The notes beneath the pieces were generated by a model. The model worked only from the letters and a program-made list of their open reading frames with translations. It ran no database searches and was not told where the DNA came from. A program made the translations under genes and the position numbers. This document shows positions 56,389 through 64,000 of a stretch of 64,000 nt of DNA, piece by piece; position 1 is the first letter of the stretch; the number at the start of each line of letters is the position of its first letter. The DNA is from Micromonospora echinospora (lineage in GTDB: Bacteria > Actinomycetota > Actinomycetes > Mycobacteriales > Micromonosporaceae): the NCBI RefSeq assembly GCF_900091495.1, contig NZ_LT607413.1, positions 992,001 to 1,056,000 of the forward strand. The letters are read 5' to 3'.

Positions 56389-57774
56389 TTATCGGCGAAC
56401 CCGGTCGAGCACCTCGTCACGGAGTGCGGCCATCCGGTCCGGGGTGGCCGCCTCGACGTTGAGCCGCAGCAGCGGCTCGGTGTTCGAGGCACGCAGGTTG
56501 AACCAGGACCCGTCCGGGAAACGCAGGGTGAGCCCGTCCATGGTGTCCACCTCCGCCTCCGGGTACGCGGCCCGCACCTCGGCCACCTTCGCGGCCTGGT
56601 CGGCGACGGTCGAGTTGATCTCCCCGGAGGCGACGTAGCGCTCGTACCCGGCGGCCAGCTCGGAGAGGGGACGCGGCTGCTCGCCGAGCGCGGCCAGCAG
56701 GTGCATGGCGGCGAGCATGCCGGTGTCGGCGAACCAGAAGTCCCGGAAGTAGTAGTGGGCGGAGTGTTCGCCGCCGAAGACCGCGTTGGTGCGGGCCATC
56801 TCCGCCTTGATGAACGAGTGACCGACCCGCGCCACCACCGGGTTGCCGCCGTTCTCCCGGACGATCTCCGGCACCGCGCGGGAGGTGATCAGGCCGTGGA
56901 TGATCGTCGAGCCGGGGTGCTTGGCCAGCTCGCGGGCGGCCACCAGCGCGGTGATCGCGGACGGGGAGACCGGCTCGCCCCGCTCGTCCACGGCGAAGCA
57001 GCGGTCCGCGTCGCCGTCGAAGGCCAGCCCGACGTCCGCGCCGTGCGCGATGACCGCCCGCTGGAGGTCGACCAGGTTCGCCGGGTCCAACGGGTTCGCC
57101 TCGTGGTTCGGGAAGCTGCCGTCCAGCTCGAAGTAGAGCGGAACGATCTCCAGCGGCAGGGCCGGCAGGACGGCGTCGCCGAGCACGCTGGGCACGGTGT
57201 GGCCGCCCATCCCGTTGCCGGCGTCGACCACCACCTTCAGCGGCCGGATGCCGGAGAGGTCGACCAGGCCGCGCAGGTGGGCGGCGTACTCCGGGCGCAG
57301 GTCGCGCTGCTGGGCCGGCGCGGTCGACTCTCCCACCGGCGCGGGCTCGCCCTTGTCCAGCAGGGCCTGCGCGTGGTCGCGGATCTCGGCCAGGCCGGTG
57401 TCCTGCCCGATCGGCCGCGCGCCGGCCCGGCACATCTTGATGCCGTTGTACCGGGCGGGGTTGTGACTGGCGGTGAACATCGCCCCGGGCAGCCCGAGCG
57501 CACCGGAGGCGTAGTAGAGCATGTCGGTGGAGGCCAGACCGATCTCGACCACCGAACGACCCTCGGAACGCACGCCAGCGGCGAAGGCGGCGGCCAGACC
57601 GGGCGAAGTGGCCCGCATGTCGTGCCCCACGACCACCTCTTCCCCGGGTTCTCCGGTGGTGTTCAGCAGGTGCGTGAAGGCGGCGCCGAGGGCTTCGGCG
57701 GCCCGTTCGTCCCACTGGTCCGGCACCGTCCCCCGGACGTCGTACGCCTTCACGATCTGGGACAGATCAGACAC
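56389..57774 (-). CDS. manB: Phosphomannomutase/phosphoglucomutase
   Basis: 461 residues from GTG 57774 (GGGAG eight bases upstream, starting MSDLSQIVKAYDVRG); GTG 57795 is a weaker alternative. Alpha-D-phosphohexomutase with phospho-Ser loop GAMFTASHNPARYNGIKM, metal loop GLAFDGDADRCFAVDERGEP, sugar loop GGEHSAHYYFRDFWFADTGM and phosphate-binding RASNTEPLLRLNVEA. Converts mannose-6-P to mannose-1-P for GDP-mannose. Leads the operon manB - Trm112-like - SIS - CDF - manA. Confidence 0.96.
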   Translation of the reverse strand: MSDLSQIVKAYDVRGTVPDQWDERAAEALGAAFTHLLNTTGEPGEEVVVGHDMRATSPGLAAAFAAGVRSEGRSVVEIGLASTDMLYYASGALGLPGAMFTASHNPARYNGIKMCRAGARPIGQDTGLAEIRDHAQALLDKGEPAPVGESTAPAQQRDLRPEYAAHLRGLVDLSGIRPLKVVVDAGNGMGGHTVPSVLGDAVLPALPLEIVPLYFELDGSFPNHEANPLDPANLVDLQRAVIAHGADVGLAFDGDADRCFAVDERGEPVSPSAITALVAARELAKHPGSTIIHGLITSRAVPEIVRENGGNPVVARVGHSFIKAEMARTNAVFGGEHSAHYYFRDFWFADTGMLAAMHLLAALGEQPRPLSELAAGYERYVASGEINSTVADQAAKVAEVRAAYPEAEVDTMDGLTLRFPDGSWFNLRASNTEPLLRLNVEAATPDRMAALRDEVLDRVRR

Positions 57775-57835
57775 CGAACCAGCTCCCTTGCCCACGGGTC
57801 GTCAACGCCACTGAGCGTATCGGAGGGTACGGCGG

Positions 57836-58978
57836 CTACTCGGGTAGGCGAGGCATGATGGCCGTCGAGTCACCACCGTCGGTGGAACCCGACGGTGGTG
57901 ACGTGCCCGGCTGTCCGGATCTCGGCGTCGGGTACACCGGACCGGCCGGCCCGTACGTCTGCCCCGGCGGCGCCGGATACACCGGACCGGCCGGCCCGTA
58001 CGTCTGCCCCGGCGGCGCCGGGTACACCGGGCCGGACGGAGGCTGGTCGGAGCCCTGGGGCGACGCCGGATAGACCGTGCCGGCCGGCGGTCCGCCGTAG
58101 TAGCCTCCGCCGGCCGTCGTCGCCGGGCCGGGCTGGCCCCCGGAACGGTAGGTGGTGCCGCCCGGGTTGCCCGGCAACGGCGGCACCGGCGTGGCCGATG
58201 CTCCGCCCACGTCCCGCCGGTCCGCGCGGGATCGGCGGAACAGCAGGGCGATCATGCCGAGCCCGACCACCACCAGGGCAACGCCGATGATCATCACCGG
58301 GGAGAACCCGCCGTCCGACCCGCTCCCGTCGGCGGCCCGGCCACCGCCCCCGGCCGCACCCGCGGCGGCGAGCGTCGAGTCCAGCACCGGATCCTCGGTC
58401 GGCGGTCCGGTCTCCACCGGGCTCGGGCTCGGGGTCGGGCTCGGGGTCGGGCTCTTCGTCGGCTTCGGGCTCGGGGTGGCGTTCCGGCCCGCCCGGACCT
58501 GGGACGTGTCCGCGCCACGGCCGATCATCTGGCCGCCCGCGGTGGTCGCCTCCCCCGCCACGGTGAGCTTGCCGTCGGGCGCGCCGGGCAGGAAGGCCAC
58601 CCGGTACCGAACCGTGATGCTCTTGCCCTTGCAGAGGGTCGGGTTGGCCGGAGACGTCCGCGCGGTGGTCAGCACACCGCCACCGGAGACCGGGACCGGC
58701 CACCACTGGCCACCGGCGGACACCTGCACCTCGACCTGGTCGGCCCGCACCCCCTCCAGCCGCAACCGCAACCCGGTCCGGAGCAGGACGCATCCCTCGC
58801 TGCGCTTACGCACCTCGACCGCCACCGACCCGGGCGAGCCACCGGCGGTGAAGCTGCTGGAGGTACGCACCTTGACCGAGTCGTCGTCGGCCAGCGCCGG
58901 TGTCGCACCGAGGACCACGGCACCGCCCAGCAGCGCGCAGACCACCGCCAGGCGCGCCGCTCTCCGACGTACCGTCAT
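57836..58978 (-). CDS. Membrane-anchored surface protein with Tyr/Pro/Gly repeats
   Basis: 380 residues from ATG 58978 (GAGGTGATC upstream). Signal peptide (RLAVVCALLGGAVVLGATPA), a beta-rich extracellular domain of about 140 residues with two Cys (EGCVLLRTGLRL, ANPTLCKGKSITVRYRVAFL), a Thr/Pro/Ser wall-spanning linker, one membrane helix (VMIIGVALVVVGLGMIALLF), then a basic stop-transfer and a cytoplasmic tail rich in Pro/Gly/Tyr with repeats of GPVYPAPPGQTYGPA. No family recognised. The tail resembles low-complexity tails that mediate protein association. Downstream of it is manB on the same strand. Confidence 0.78.
   Translation of the reverse strand: MTVRRRAARLAVVCALLGGAVVLGATPALADDDSVKVRTSSSFTAGGSPGSVAVEVRKRSEGCVLLRTGLRLRLEGVRADQVEVQVSAGGQWWPVPVSGGGVLTTARTSPANPTLCKGKSITVRYRVAFLPGAPDGKLTVAGEATTAGGQMIGRGADTSQVRAGRNATPSPKPTKSPTPSPTPSPSPVETGPPTEDPVLDSTLAAAGAAGGGGRAADGSGSDGGFSPVMIIGVALVVVGLGMIALLFRRSRADRRDVGGASATPVPPLPGNPGGTTYRSGGQPGPATTAGGGYYGGPPAGTVYPASPQGSDQPPSGPVYPAPPGQTYGPAGPVYPAPPGQTYGPAGPVYPTPRSGQPGTSPPSGSTDGGDSTAIMPRLPE
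57931..58035 (-). repeat. 45-bp tandem repeat inside the surface-protein gene
   Basis: Three units of 45 bp (starts near 57931, 57976 and 58021, the last partial) encode GPVYPAPPGQTYGPA repeats. The first two units are almost identical, so copy number may vary between strains. Confidence 0.8.
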
Positions 58979-59091
58979 GATCACCTCGCCGTTCCTCCCC
59001 GGTTGGGGTCCGGCCGTCAGGCTACTACCGGAGGCCGACCACCCTGCGACATCGACCACCGGCGCTGCCTTCGACCCGCCCCGGTTCGTTC

Positions 59092-59194
59092 GTCCCGCCT
59101 CGCCTTCTCCGGCCCGCCCCGGTCGCCGCTCCGCCTCGCCTTCGTCGATCCGTTTCGGCCGTCGCTCCGCCTCGCCTTCTTCGATCCGTTTCGG
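59092..59194. repeat. 36-bp tandem repeat between the surface-protein and endonuclease V genes
   Basis: A 31-bp core (GCTCCGCCTCGCCTTC, then TCGATCCGTTTCGG) occurs at 59128 and 59164, with a degenerate copy at 59092 and fading similarity up to about 59230. The unit is 36 bp, a multiple of three, giving LRLAFVDPFRPS-type peptides on the plus strand, but no start or ribosome site supports translation. Confidence 0.7.
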
Positions 59195-59235
59195 TCGTCG
59201 GTCCGTCCCGGTCGTCGGTCCGCCTTCGAGCGGGG

Positions 59236-59949
59236 TCAGATCCGACCGGCGAGCGCCGATCGGCAGAGCCGGTCCGCCGTACGGGTGGTCTCCGGCAGGC
59301 GGTAGCGCGGGGCGAGCGCGAGCACCCGGGCGCAGGCGTTCTCCAGACCCATCCGGTGCCCGACGGACACGAAGACCGGCTTCACCCCATCCTGGGTACG
59401 CAGCACCCGGCCCACCACCTCGGCAGCGTCCACCAGCGGCGACCAGGCACCCCGCCCTTCGCCGGGCGGATCCCAGGTGCCCACCAGCGGAGTCTTTCCC
59501 ACCCCGATCGCCGGCAGGCCGGTGAGCACCCCGAGATGGCAGGCGAGCCCGAACCGCCGTGGGTGCGCCAGCCCGTGCCCGTCGCAGACCAGAAGGTCCG
59601 GTCGGTTCGTGAGCCGCCCCAGCGCGTCCAGCAGCGCGGGCAACTCCCGGAAGGCGAACAGGCCGGGTACGTAGTCGAACGCCGGCCGACCGATGACCAC
59701 CGCCGAGTCGACGACCCGCAACGTCCGCGCGTCCAACACGGTCACGGCCGCCGCGAGCCGGTCACCGCCCTCGGCGTAGGCAACGTCCAAGCCGGCCACC
59801 GTCGCGGGCTCGGCAGGGCCCGGCCCGACCAGGTCGACCGACGGTCGCAACCGGTCCTGTACGCCCAGCGCCTCCGCCACCGTCACCGGCCACCCGGCAT
59901 CGGGGCCCACCGGCTTCCCGCTGTCGGGTCCGTTTTCGTTTACGGCCAA
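59236..59949 (-). CDS. nfi: Endonuclease V
   Basis: 237 residues. Cleaves the second phosphodiester bond 3' to deoxyinosine (or inosine in RNA). Motifs: VAGLDVAYAEGGDRLAAAV (first catalytic Asp), FDYVPGLFAFRELPALLDAL (PxxPGxxxxRExP recognition wedge, YVPGLFAFRE), LLVCDGHGLAHPRRFGLACH (second Asp), GVGKTPLVG and KPVFVSVGHRMGLENACARV. All catalytic acids appear present. Single gene, divergent from the HD-domain gene. Confidence 0.95.
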   Translation of the reverse strand: MAVNENGPDSGKPVGPDAGWPVTVAEALGVQDRLRPSVDLVGPGPAEPATVAGLDVAYAEGGDRLAAAVTVLDARTLRVVDSAVVIGRPAFDYVPGLFAFRELPALLDALGRLTNRPDLLVCDGHGLAHPRRFGLACHLGVLTGLPAIGVGKTPLVGTWDPPGEGRGAWSPLVDAAEVVGRVLRTQDGVKPVFVSVGHRMGLENACARVLALAPRYRLPETTRTADRLCRSALAGRI

Positions 59950-60086
59950 CTCGTGATCATCCCACCGTTACACCGTATCCGGACTGTCCGAGGAAGGCGC
60001 AAGCAGCAGCTTGGGCCGCCCCTCGATGTCGGAGTCGGAACACCTGGCGCTGGCGACGGCGCAGGGCCGGGGATAACGTCGCTCCG

Positions 60087-60710
60087 ATGAGTATCGGCAT
60101 CACCGGATCTGGCACGAGGGTTCCCACCGACAGTCAGATTCGCGCCCTACACGAGCGGTTCGCGCCCACCCCTGACGCCTTCGAGCTCGTCTACACCCAT
60201 TGCCGGATCGTATGCGAGTTGGCCGAGCAACTGCTTGCCAACCGGGAGCACAGTCTCGACGTCGAGCTCGTCCGTGCCGGGTGCCTGCTCCACGACATCG
60301 GCGTGTACCGCCTGTACGACTCATCCGGCAGGCTTGAGCAGGGAAACTACGTCCGCCACGGACTGCTGGGACACGAACTGTTACGGGATCTCGGATTGCC
60401 GGAGAGCTTGTGCCGGTTCTGCTCCTGCCACACCGGCATGGGGTTGAGCCGTGAGGACGTGGTCCGGCAGCGGCTTCCGATTCCGGTCGACGACTACCTG
60501 GCCGAGTCCGACGAGGAACGGCTCGTGATGTATGCCGACAAGTTCCACAGCAAGAGAAACCCGCCGGTATTCGTGTCCGCTGCCACCTACGTGTCCGGCG
60601 TCCGGCAGTTCGGCAGGGACAAGGTGGATCGCTTCGCAGAGATGGTGGAGCAGTTCGGCGAACCGGACCTGACGCCGTTGGCAAACGACTACCGACACAT
60701 CATCGTGTAG
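60087..60710 (+). CDS. HD-domain phosphohydrolase-like protein
   Basis: 207 residues from ATG 60087. HD superfamily: first metal His in VYTHCRIVCELAEQLLANRE, HD pair in AGCLLHDIGVYRLYD, additional His in VRHGLLGHELLRDLGLPE and SCHTGMGLSREDV, and Asp in MYADKFHSK. Members hydrolyse phosphoesters of nucleotides; substrate unknown. The usual uridylyl- or c-di-GMP-type signatures are absent. It converges with the putative immunity gene (77 bp apart) of a toxin with a RelA/SpoT-like domain, which makes an alarmone-type substrate worth testing; that link is speculation. Confidence 0.85.
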   Translation: MSIGITGSGTRVPTDSQIRALHERFAPTPDAFELVYTHCRIVCELAEQLLANREHSLDVELVRAGCLLHDIGVYRLYDSSGRLEQGNYVRHGLLGHELLRDLGLPESLCRFCSCHTGMGLSREDVVRQRLPIPVDDYLAESDEERLVMYADKFHSKRNPPVFVSAATYVSGVRQFGRDKVDRFAEMVEQFGEPDLTPLANDYRHIIV

Positions 60711-60786
60711 AGGTCGGCCACACCGACGCGTCTGGGAACGAGGCCCGGCGAATCCGGATCAGCGGGCCACCTGAAGGCGATCGACG

Positions 60787-61248
60787 TCAGCTGTCCGCCT
60801 GCCCGACGGTGGGGTCGGCACCCGGATCACCCTGCTGTCGTAACTGCTCCTCGAACATGACGAACGTCTTCCGGCGGATTCCGTTGACAAGCGCCCGCTC
60901 GTGCGGCGACAGGTACCGCCGCTCCTGCCGTTCCGCATCGGTGATCGCCTTGACCGTCTCGTACAAGGCGAATATCGGGCTGTCACCGGTGAGGTAACGA
61001 GCCCTGTACCGCTCAACCTCCTGCACGAAATCAGCGGCGGAAAGCGGGAATACCTCGCCACCCACAGCGAAGAGAATTTCGTCGATGAGGTTGTTCGCCG
61101 GCTCCCAGCCTCCAGTATCAATCGACACCCGCCAGGCTCGAACTCCGCCACCCGGCACCTCCACCAATTTCACCGGAGATGCGTAGTATCGGAAGTAGGA
61201 AGGCAACCGGAGCCCCGGTGCACCGCTCACATCTTCTCCCCCCTGCAT
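60787..61248 (-). CDS. Putative immunity protein for the adjacent polymorphic toxin
   Basis: 153 residues from ATG 61248, overlapping the toxin stop by 22 bases, the classical toxin-then-immunity layout. Features: LPSYFRYYASPVKLVEVPGG, DTGGWEPANNLIDEILFAVG, PLSAADFVQEVERYRARYLT and a helical C-terminus ending in an acidic/polar tail. No signal peptide, so cytoplasmic, as needed to neutralise an intracellular enzyme. I recognise no family. The immunity function is inferred from position and overlap only. Confidence 0.65.
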   Translation of the reverse strand: MQGGEDVSGAPGLRLPSYFRYYASPVKLVEVPGGGVRAWRVSIDTGGWEPANNLIDEILFAVGGEVFPLSAADFVQEVERYRARYLTGDSPIFALYETVKAITDAERQERRYLSPHERALVNGIRRKTFVMFEEQLRQQGDPGADPTVGQADS

Positions 61249-64000
61249 GTCGATTGCAGCGCCGCCCAGAACAACTCCTGTTCACGGCGGAGCACTCCAT
61301 CGAAGATCGCCTGCTCCATGACACTTAGAGGACGGCCCTCCTGCCGGGCCAAGGCCTTCAGGTCACGCCGAACCTCGTACAGAGCATGCTCCCACGCGGC
61401 CACCTCGTCCAGCGCAGCAAGGTGGAGGCGAAATTCGGCAATATGGCCGTTCGACATCTCAAGAAGCAGTTGAACGTCGCGATATCCACTAGGTTGGGGG
61501 TGCCGAAATCGGTCATCGCAGGACACAATCCTGACGTCTGGCTCATGGCGCAACCGATCCAACACCTGGTAGAGCTGATCGAGTGACTGGAACTCGATTT
61601 TCGCCCCAGCAAGGTCGCGTAACTGCGACACGTCCCCCTGGTATTTACTTACCTTGTCCTCGGCGCGACGCCGATCCTTCGGGGCACTACGCCAACCCGG
61701 CCGACCGATCTGCCGGACCCCGTCCCACGCAAGCCTGACCGCCAACCCCGTCAATTCAATCTGAGCTTCCGCCGCCGCGACGTACAGGGCGTCCAGGTAC
61801 CGTCGTCCGTACACGCTGTCCGAGCGTCGACGTGAATCGAATCCAGGCTGAACGACTTCATAATCAAGAATCTCGACTGACAGACTGATCCGACGCTGTT
61901 CGTCCGTCAGCGGTGTCGCTTCCGGTTCCGGTGCCCCCGCCATAACGCACTTCTCAGGCCCACGTTGGGCGATGTCGTCGAGCACGGAACCGAGGACGTC
62001 GATGGCCTGCTGGTGGCTGGCGAGGTGGTGCAGCGTAACCGGACGCGCCGTCAGCGACGCCATCAACTCCGGCGTCGCGAGGATCATGGCGACCAGGTCC
62101 GGTCGCTGCGTCAACTGCCGGACCAGCGTCTCAGCCAGCAGCGGCTCGCCCTTCGGCGGAGTTTGCCACGTGTCCAAGAGCATCCGCTGCACACGCGGTT
62201 CGGCGAACATCGTGGCCAGGTTCCGCACGGCCGGCTCGTCCAGGTGGGGAGCCAGTCTCCGCAGGACGTCCCCGTCCGCCGCTGCCGCAAACTCGGCCGG
62301 GCTGACACCGGCGGCGAACACCGCGTCCAGGTCGCTGGCCGAGGCCAGCGGATGTGCTCCGGATCCGTCAGACGGCTCGGGCACCCGCCCAGGAGCACTC
62401 GTCCATCGCGTTCGGCCCCGGTCCGGTCCGTCATCGTCCGCACCTGACCGGGCCGGGCCGAGGGGTTGCTGCTCGCTGAAGTCGCCCACCTCGCGGCCCG
62501 GCAGGGGCATCGGCTTGCCGTCCGGCCCGACCACCAACGCGTCGAGCCCGGCGACGTTCCCCGGATGCGCCACACCCCGATGGAAGTACGGCGGGCGGTC
62601 CGACACCGTGCCGATCTGCGGGTCGAGGTACAGCACCGTGCCGTTCTGGTTCAGGGCGACCCACGCGTGCGCGCCACCGCCCTCCCAGGTGTTCACGAGG
62701 AAGGCGAAGCTGCCGTGGCCACCCGAGAGCAGTTGCCCGTGCAGGTCGGCATAGCCCTGCATCACCTGCTGCCGGGCAGCGGCCGGCGACAGGCCCTCGG
62801 TCGACGGGGTCACCCGCTGGTAGACGCCCCCGGTGGCCCGCTCCACCCGTCCCGGTCCGCCCCACTCACCGTCGATCGGCCGGTCGACGTCTCCCTCGTA
62901 GTAGCCGTCGAAGGTACGCGGCGCGGAGACCCGGGGGCGGCCGTGCAGCCAGGTCTCGTAGAGGGACAGCGTGCAGTCGAGGCAATTGATGCCCCGGGTG
63001 GCGTCGGCGCTCGGCCCGCCGTCGTTGACCAGCGAGAACCATCGACCCCGTCGGGGATCGGCCGTCCGGGTCACGCTTCCGCCAGCCTCGCGCGGCATCT
63101 GTCGTTCCAAGTCGGTCTGGTGCAGCGCCAGCGGCGGACGCAGCCCGCCACGTTCCCCGTACGGCCGGGTCTGGTCGGTCGGCGGCGGATCGTCGCCTCC
63201 GGTGAGCGCCGACCTGCTGCCGGTCTCGACCCCACCTTCCGCCAACTGCGCCACGTCGTCGTTGATCCGCCAGAAGTCCGCGTCGTCATCGACGAAGGTG
63301 ACATCCGGCAGAACCGCGCCTTCCCGAACCTCCTCAGCGAGATCCGCCTGCTGGTGGCTGAGACGCTCCTGTTCTCTCGCCTCCGTCAGCAATGCGTCTG
63401 CGGCTTGGCGCTTCCCGGACCTGTCCAGCCCACGAGACTGCTCGATCAGCCAACGTGCCGCCTCCAGATGGTGCTCTGCATCAGAGCGAAGGCTGGCCAC
63501 CAGTCTCTCCCGTCGCCGGTCCTCGAACCAGGCGCGCTGGGCTTCGTAGTAGCCGCGGTAGCGACGCCGTTCGAAGGCCTCGCGATCCGCCGCCCACCTC
63601 ATCTCGTACCACAGACGGCTCCTGAGCGCGGGCTCCGTCGTCGGCCCGGGCGTGGGCTCTGGCCCGGGTGTAGGCGGTTCCGGCGGTTGCGACTGGGACG
63701 TCTCTGGAGCCAGCGCCTCCAGCAGAGAAAGGTCGAGCACAGGGGGTTCCTGCCCGTCGCGTTTCCTGCCCGGCACAGTCGAAGCCGACCGGGCAGTCAC
63801 GGACGGGTTCGGCGCGGCTGTCGACGCCCCGGATCCGAGGATCGGTGCCGTGGCCGGTGTAGCGACGGTGGCGACGGGCAGGGTCGTTCCGGAGGATCCC
63901 GAAGTGACCGACGCCGATGGCTGCGTGCTGGTGGCAGTCTGCGCCGTCGTTGCGGACGAGCTTGTCGTAGCCCCCAGGTCGAGTGCGGGCGCGGTACCCG
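61227..64000 (-). CDS. Polymorphic toxin with papain-fold and RelA/SpoT-like domains (5' end outside window)
   Basis: The frame is open from the right window edge to 61227, over 920 codons; GTG 63800 is internal, not a supported start. Order in the window: Pro/Thr/Ser-rich linkers; a charged coiled coil (about 63620-63300); a papain-fold Tox-PL1 / glutamine-deamidase-type domain (about 63010-62520) with INCLDCTLSLYETWLHGR (Cys codons 62982-62984 and 62973-62975) and GGAHAWVALNQNGTVLYLDP (His 62667-62669); a helical region; and a C-terminal RelA/SpoT-type nucleotidyltransferase domain (about 61700-61350) with QLRDLAGAKIEFQSLDQL, SGYRDVQLLLEMSNGHIAEF (acidic catalytic-type Glu 61434-61436) and WEHALYEVRRDL. 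Such C-terminal modules in polymorphic toxins (Tas1-like) make pyrophosphorylated nucleotides. The N-terminal trafficking domain is not visible. Immunity gene overlaps the stop. Confidence 0.85.
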   Translation of the reverse strand, partial: GTAPALDLGATTSSSATTAQTATSTQPSASVTSGSSGTTLPVATVATPATAPILGSGASTAAPNPSVTARSASTVPGRKRDGQEPPVLDLSLLEALAPETSQSQPPEPPTPGPEPTPGPTTEPALRSRLWYEMRWAADREAFERRRYRGYYEAQRAWFEDRRRERLVASLRSDAEHHLEAARWLIEQSRGLDRSGKRQAADALLTEAREQERLSHQQADLAEEVREGAVLPDVTFVDDDADFWRINDDVAQLAEGGVETGSRSALTGGDDPPPTDQTRPYGERGGLRPPLALHQTDLERQMPREAGGSVTRTADPRRGRWFSLVNDGGPSADATRGINCLDCTLSLYETWLHGRPRVSAPRTFDGYYEGDVDRPIDGEWGGPGRVERATGGVYQRVTPSTEGLSPAAARQQVMQGYADLHGQLLSGGHGSFAFLVNTWEGGGAHAWVALNQNGTVLYLDPQIGTVSDRPPYFHRGVAHPGNVAGLDALVVGPDGKPMPLPGREVGDFSEQQPLGPARSGADDDGPDRGRTRWTSAPGRVPEPSDGSGAHPLASASDLDAVFAAGVSPAEFAAAADGDVLRRLAPHLDEPAVRNLATMFAEPRVQRMLLDTWQTPPKGEPLLAETLVRQLTQRPDLVAMILATPELMASLTARPVTLHHLASHQQAIDVLGSVLDDIAQRGPEKCVMAGAPEPEATPLTDEQRRISLSVEILDYEVVQPGFDSRRRSDSVYGRRYLDALYVAAAEAQIELTGLAVRLAWDGVRQIGRPGWRSAPKDRRRAEDKVSKYQGDVSQLRDLAGAKIEFQSLDQLYQVLDRLRHEPDVRIVSCDDRFRHPQPSGYRDVQLLLEMSNGHIAEFRLHLAALDEVAAWEHALYEVRRDLKALARQEGRPLSVMEQAIFDGVLRREQELFWAALQSTCRGEKM

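Noticed and set aside
58152..59525. 457-codon plus-strand frame over the 36-bp repeats
   Set aside because: Mostly antisense to the surface-protein and endonuclease V genes; no supported start.

Overview
The window is GC-rich (about 70% or more), with strong G/C third-position bias, many GTG starts and dense operons with ATGA/GTGA overlaps. Several gene orders match actinobacterial core synteny: prfB-ftsE-ftsX-smpB-ssrA, and secA ... hpf-comF-lpqB-mtrB-mtrA ... ahcY-manA ... SIS isomerase-manB, the same order as the Mycobacterium tuberculosis Rv3240c-Rv3257c block. Together with the tmRNA tag (AKNNRADFALAA) and the accessory gene families, I infer a Micromonosporaceae member (Micromonospora-like). 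The genus is inference.

Layout. (1) 1-4614: edge of a contractile injection system (CIS) locus. A tail sheath runs off the left end; divergent from it are a Pvc16-like protein, a single-pass membrane protein with Ig-like, coiled-coil and C-terminal domains, a LuxR-type regulator with a degenerate receiver, and a PAAR-type spike-tip protein. (2) 4645-9816: accessory island with two XRE-type regulators carrying TPR-like C-termini, small companion proteins, a left-handed beta-helix acetyltransferase, and a CoaD-like nucleotidyltransferase coupled to a DUF6817-like protein. (3) 9984-15380: a secreted von Willebrand A protein, an unknown 401-residue protein, and an ECF sigma factor fused through a membrane helix to a right-handed beta-helix. 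(4) 15531-24172: an iron-regulated heme acquisition island (HtaA protein, two surface proteins, a second HtaA-associated-domain protein, hmuTUV-type ABC transporter, heme oxygenase, DUF2470) with three IdeR/DtxR-type iron boxes. (5) 24205-30306: tRNA-Ala(GGC), YqgE, methylthioadenosine phosphorylase, a benzoylformate-decarboxylase-like enzyme, a lipoprotein, tmRNA and SmpB. (6) 30336-37868: ftsX, ftsE, prfB, a PadR regulator, pruA and conserved hypotheticals. (7) 38007-57774: core block with an excisionase-type HTH protein, secA, two double-GNAT proteins, hpf, comF, lpqB-mtrB-mtrA, ahcY, manA, a cation exporter, a SIS isomerase, a Trm112-like protein and manB. (8) 57836-64000: a surface protein, endonuclease V, an HD-domain protein, and a polymorphic toxin/immunity pair entering from the right edge.

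The strongest candidates for something new are the polymorphic toxin, which carries both a papain-fold (glutamine-deamidase-type) domain and a C-terminal RelA/SpoT-like synthetase domain next to an overlapping putative immunity gene and a nearby HD-domain gene; the transmembrane sigma factor with a pectate-lyase-like beta-helix; and the CIS-linked membrane protein and regulator. Several short regularly spaced DNA motifs (GGCAAAC pairs, ATCGAT triplets) lie in regulatory positions.

Most other long open frames are antisense or out-of-frame shadows of these genes and are not listed. No CRISPR array, insertion sequence or rRNA gene was seen.
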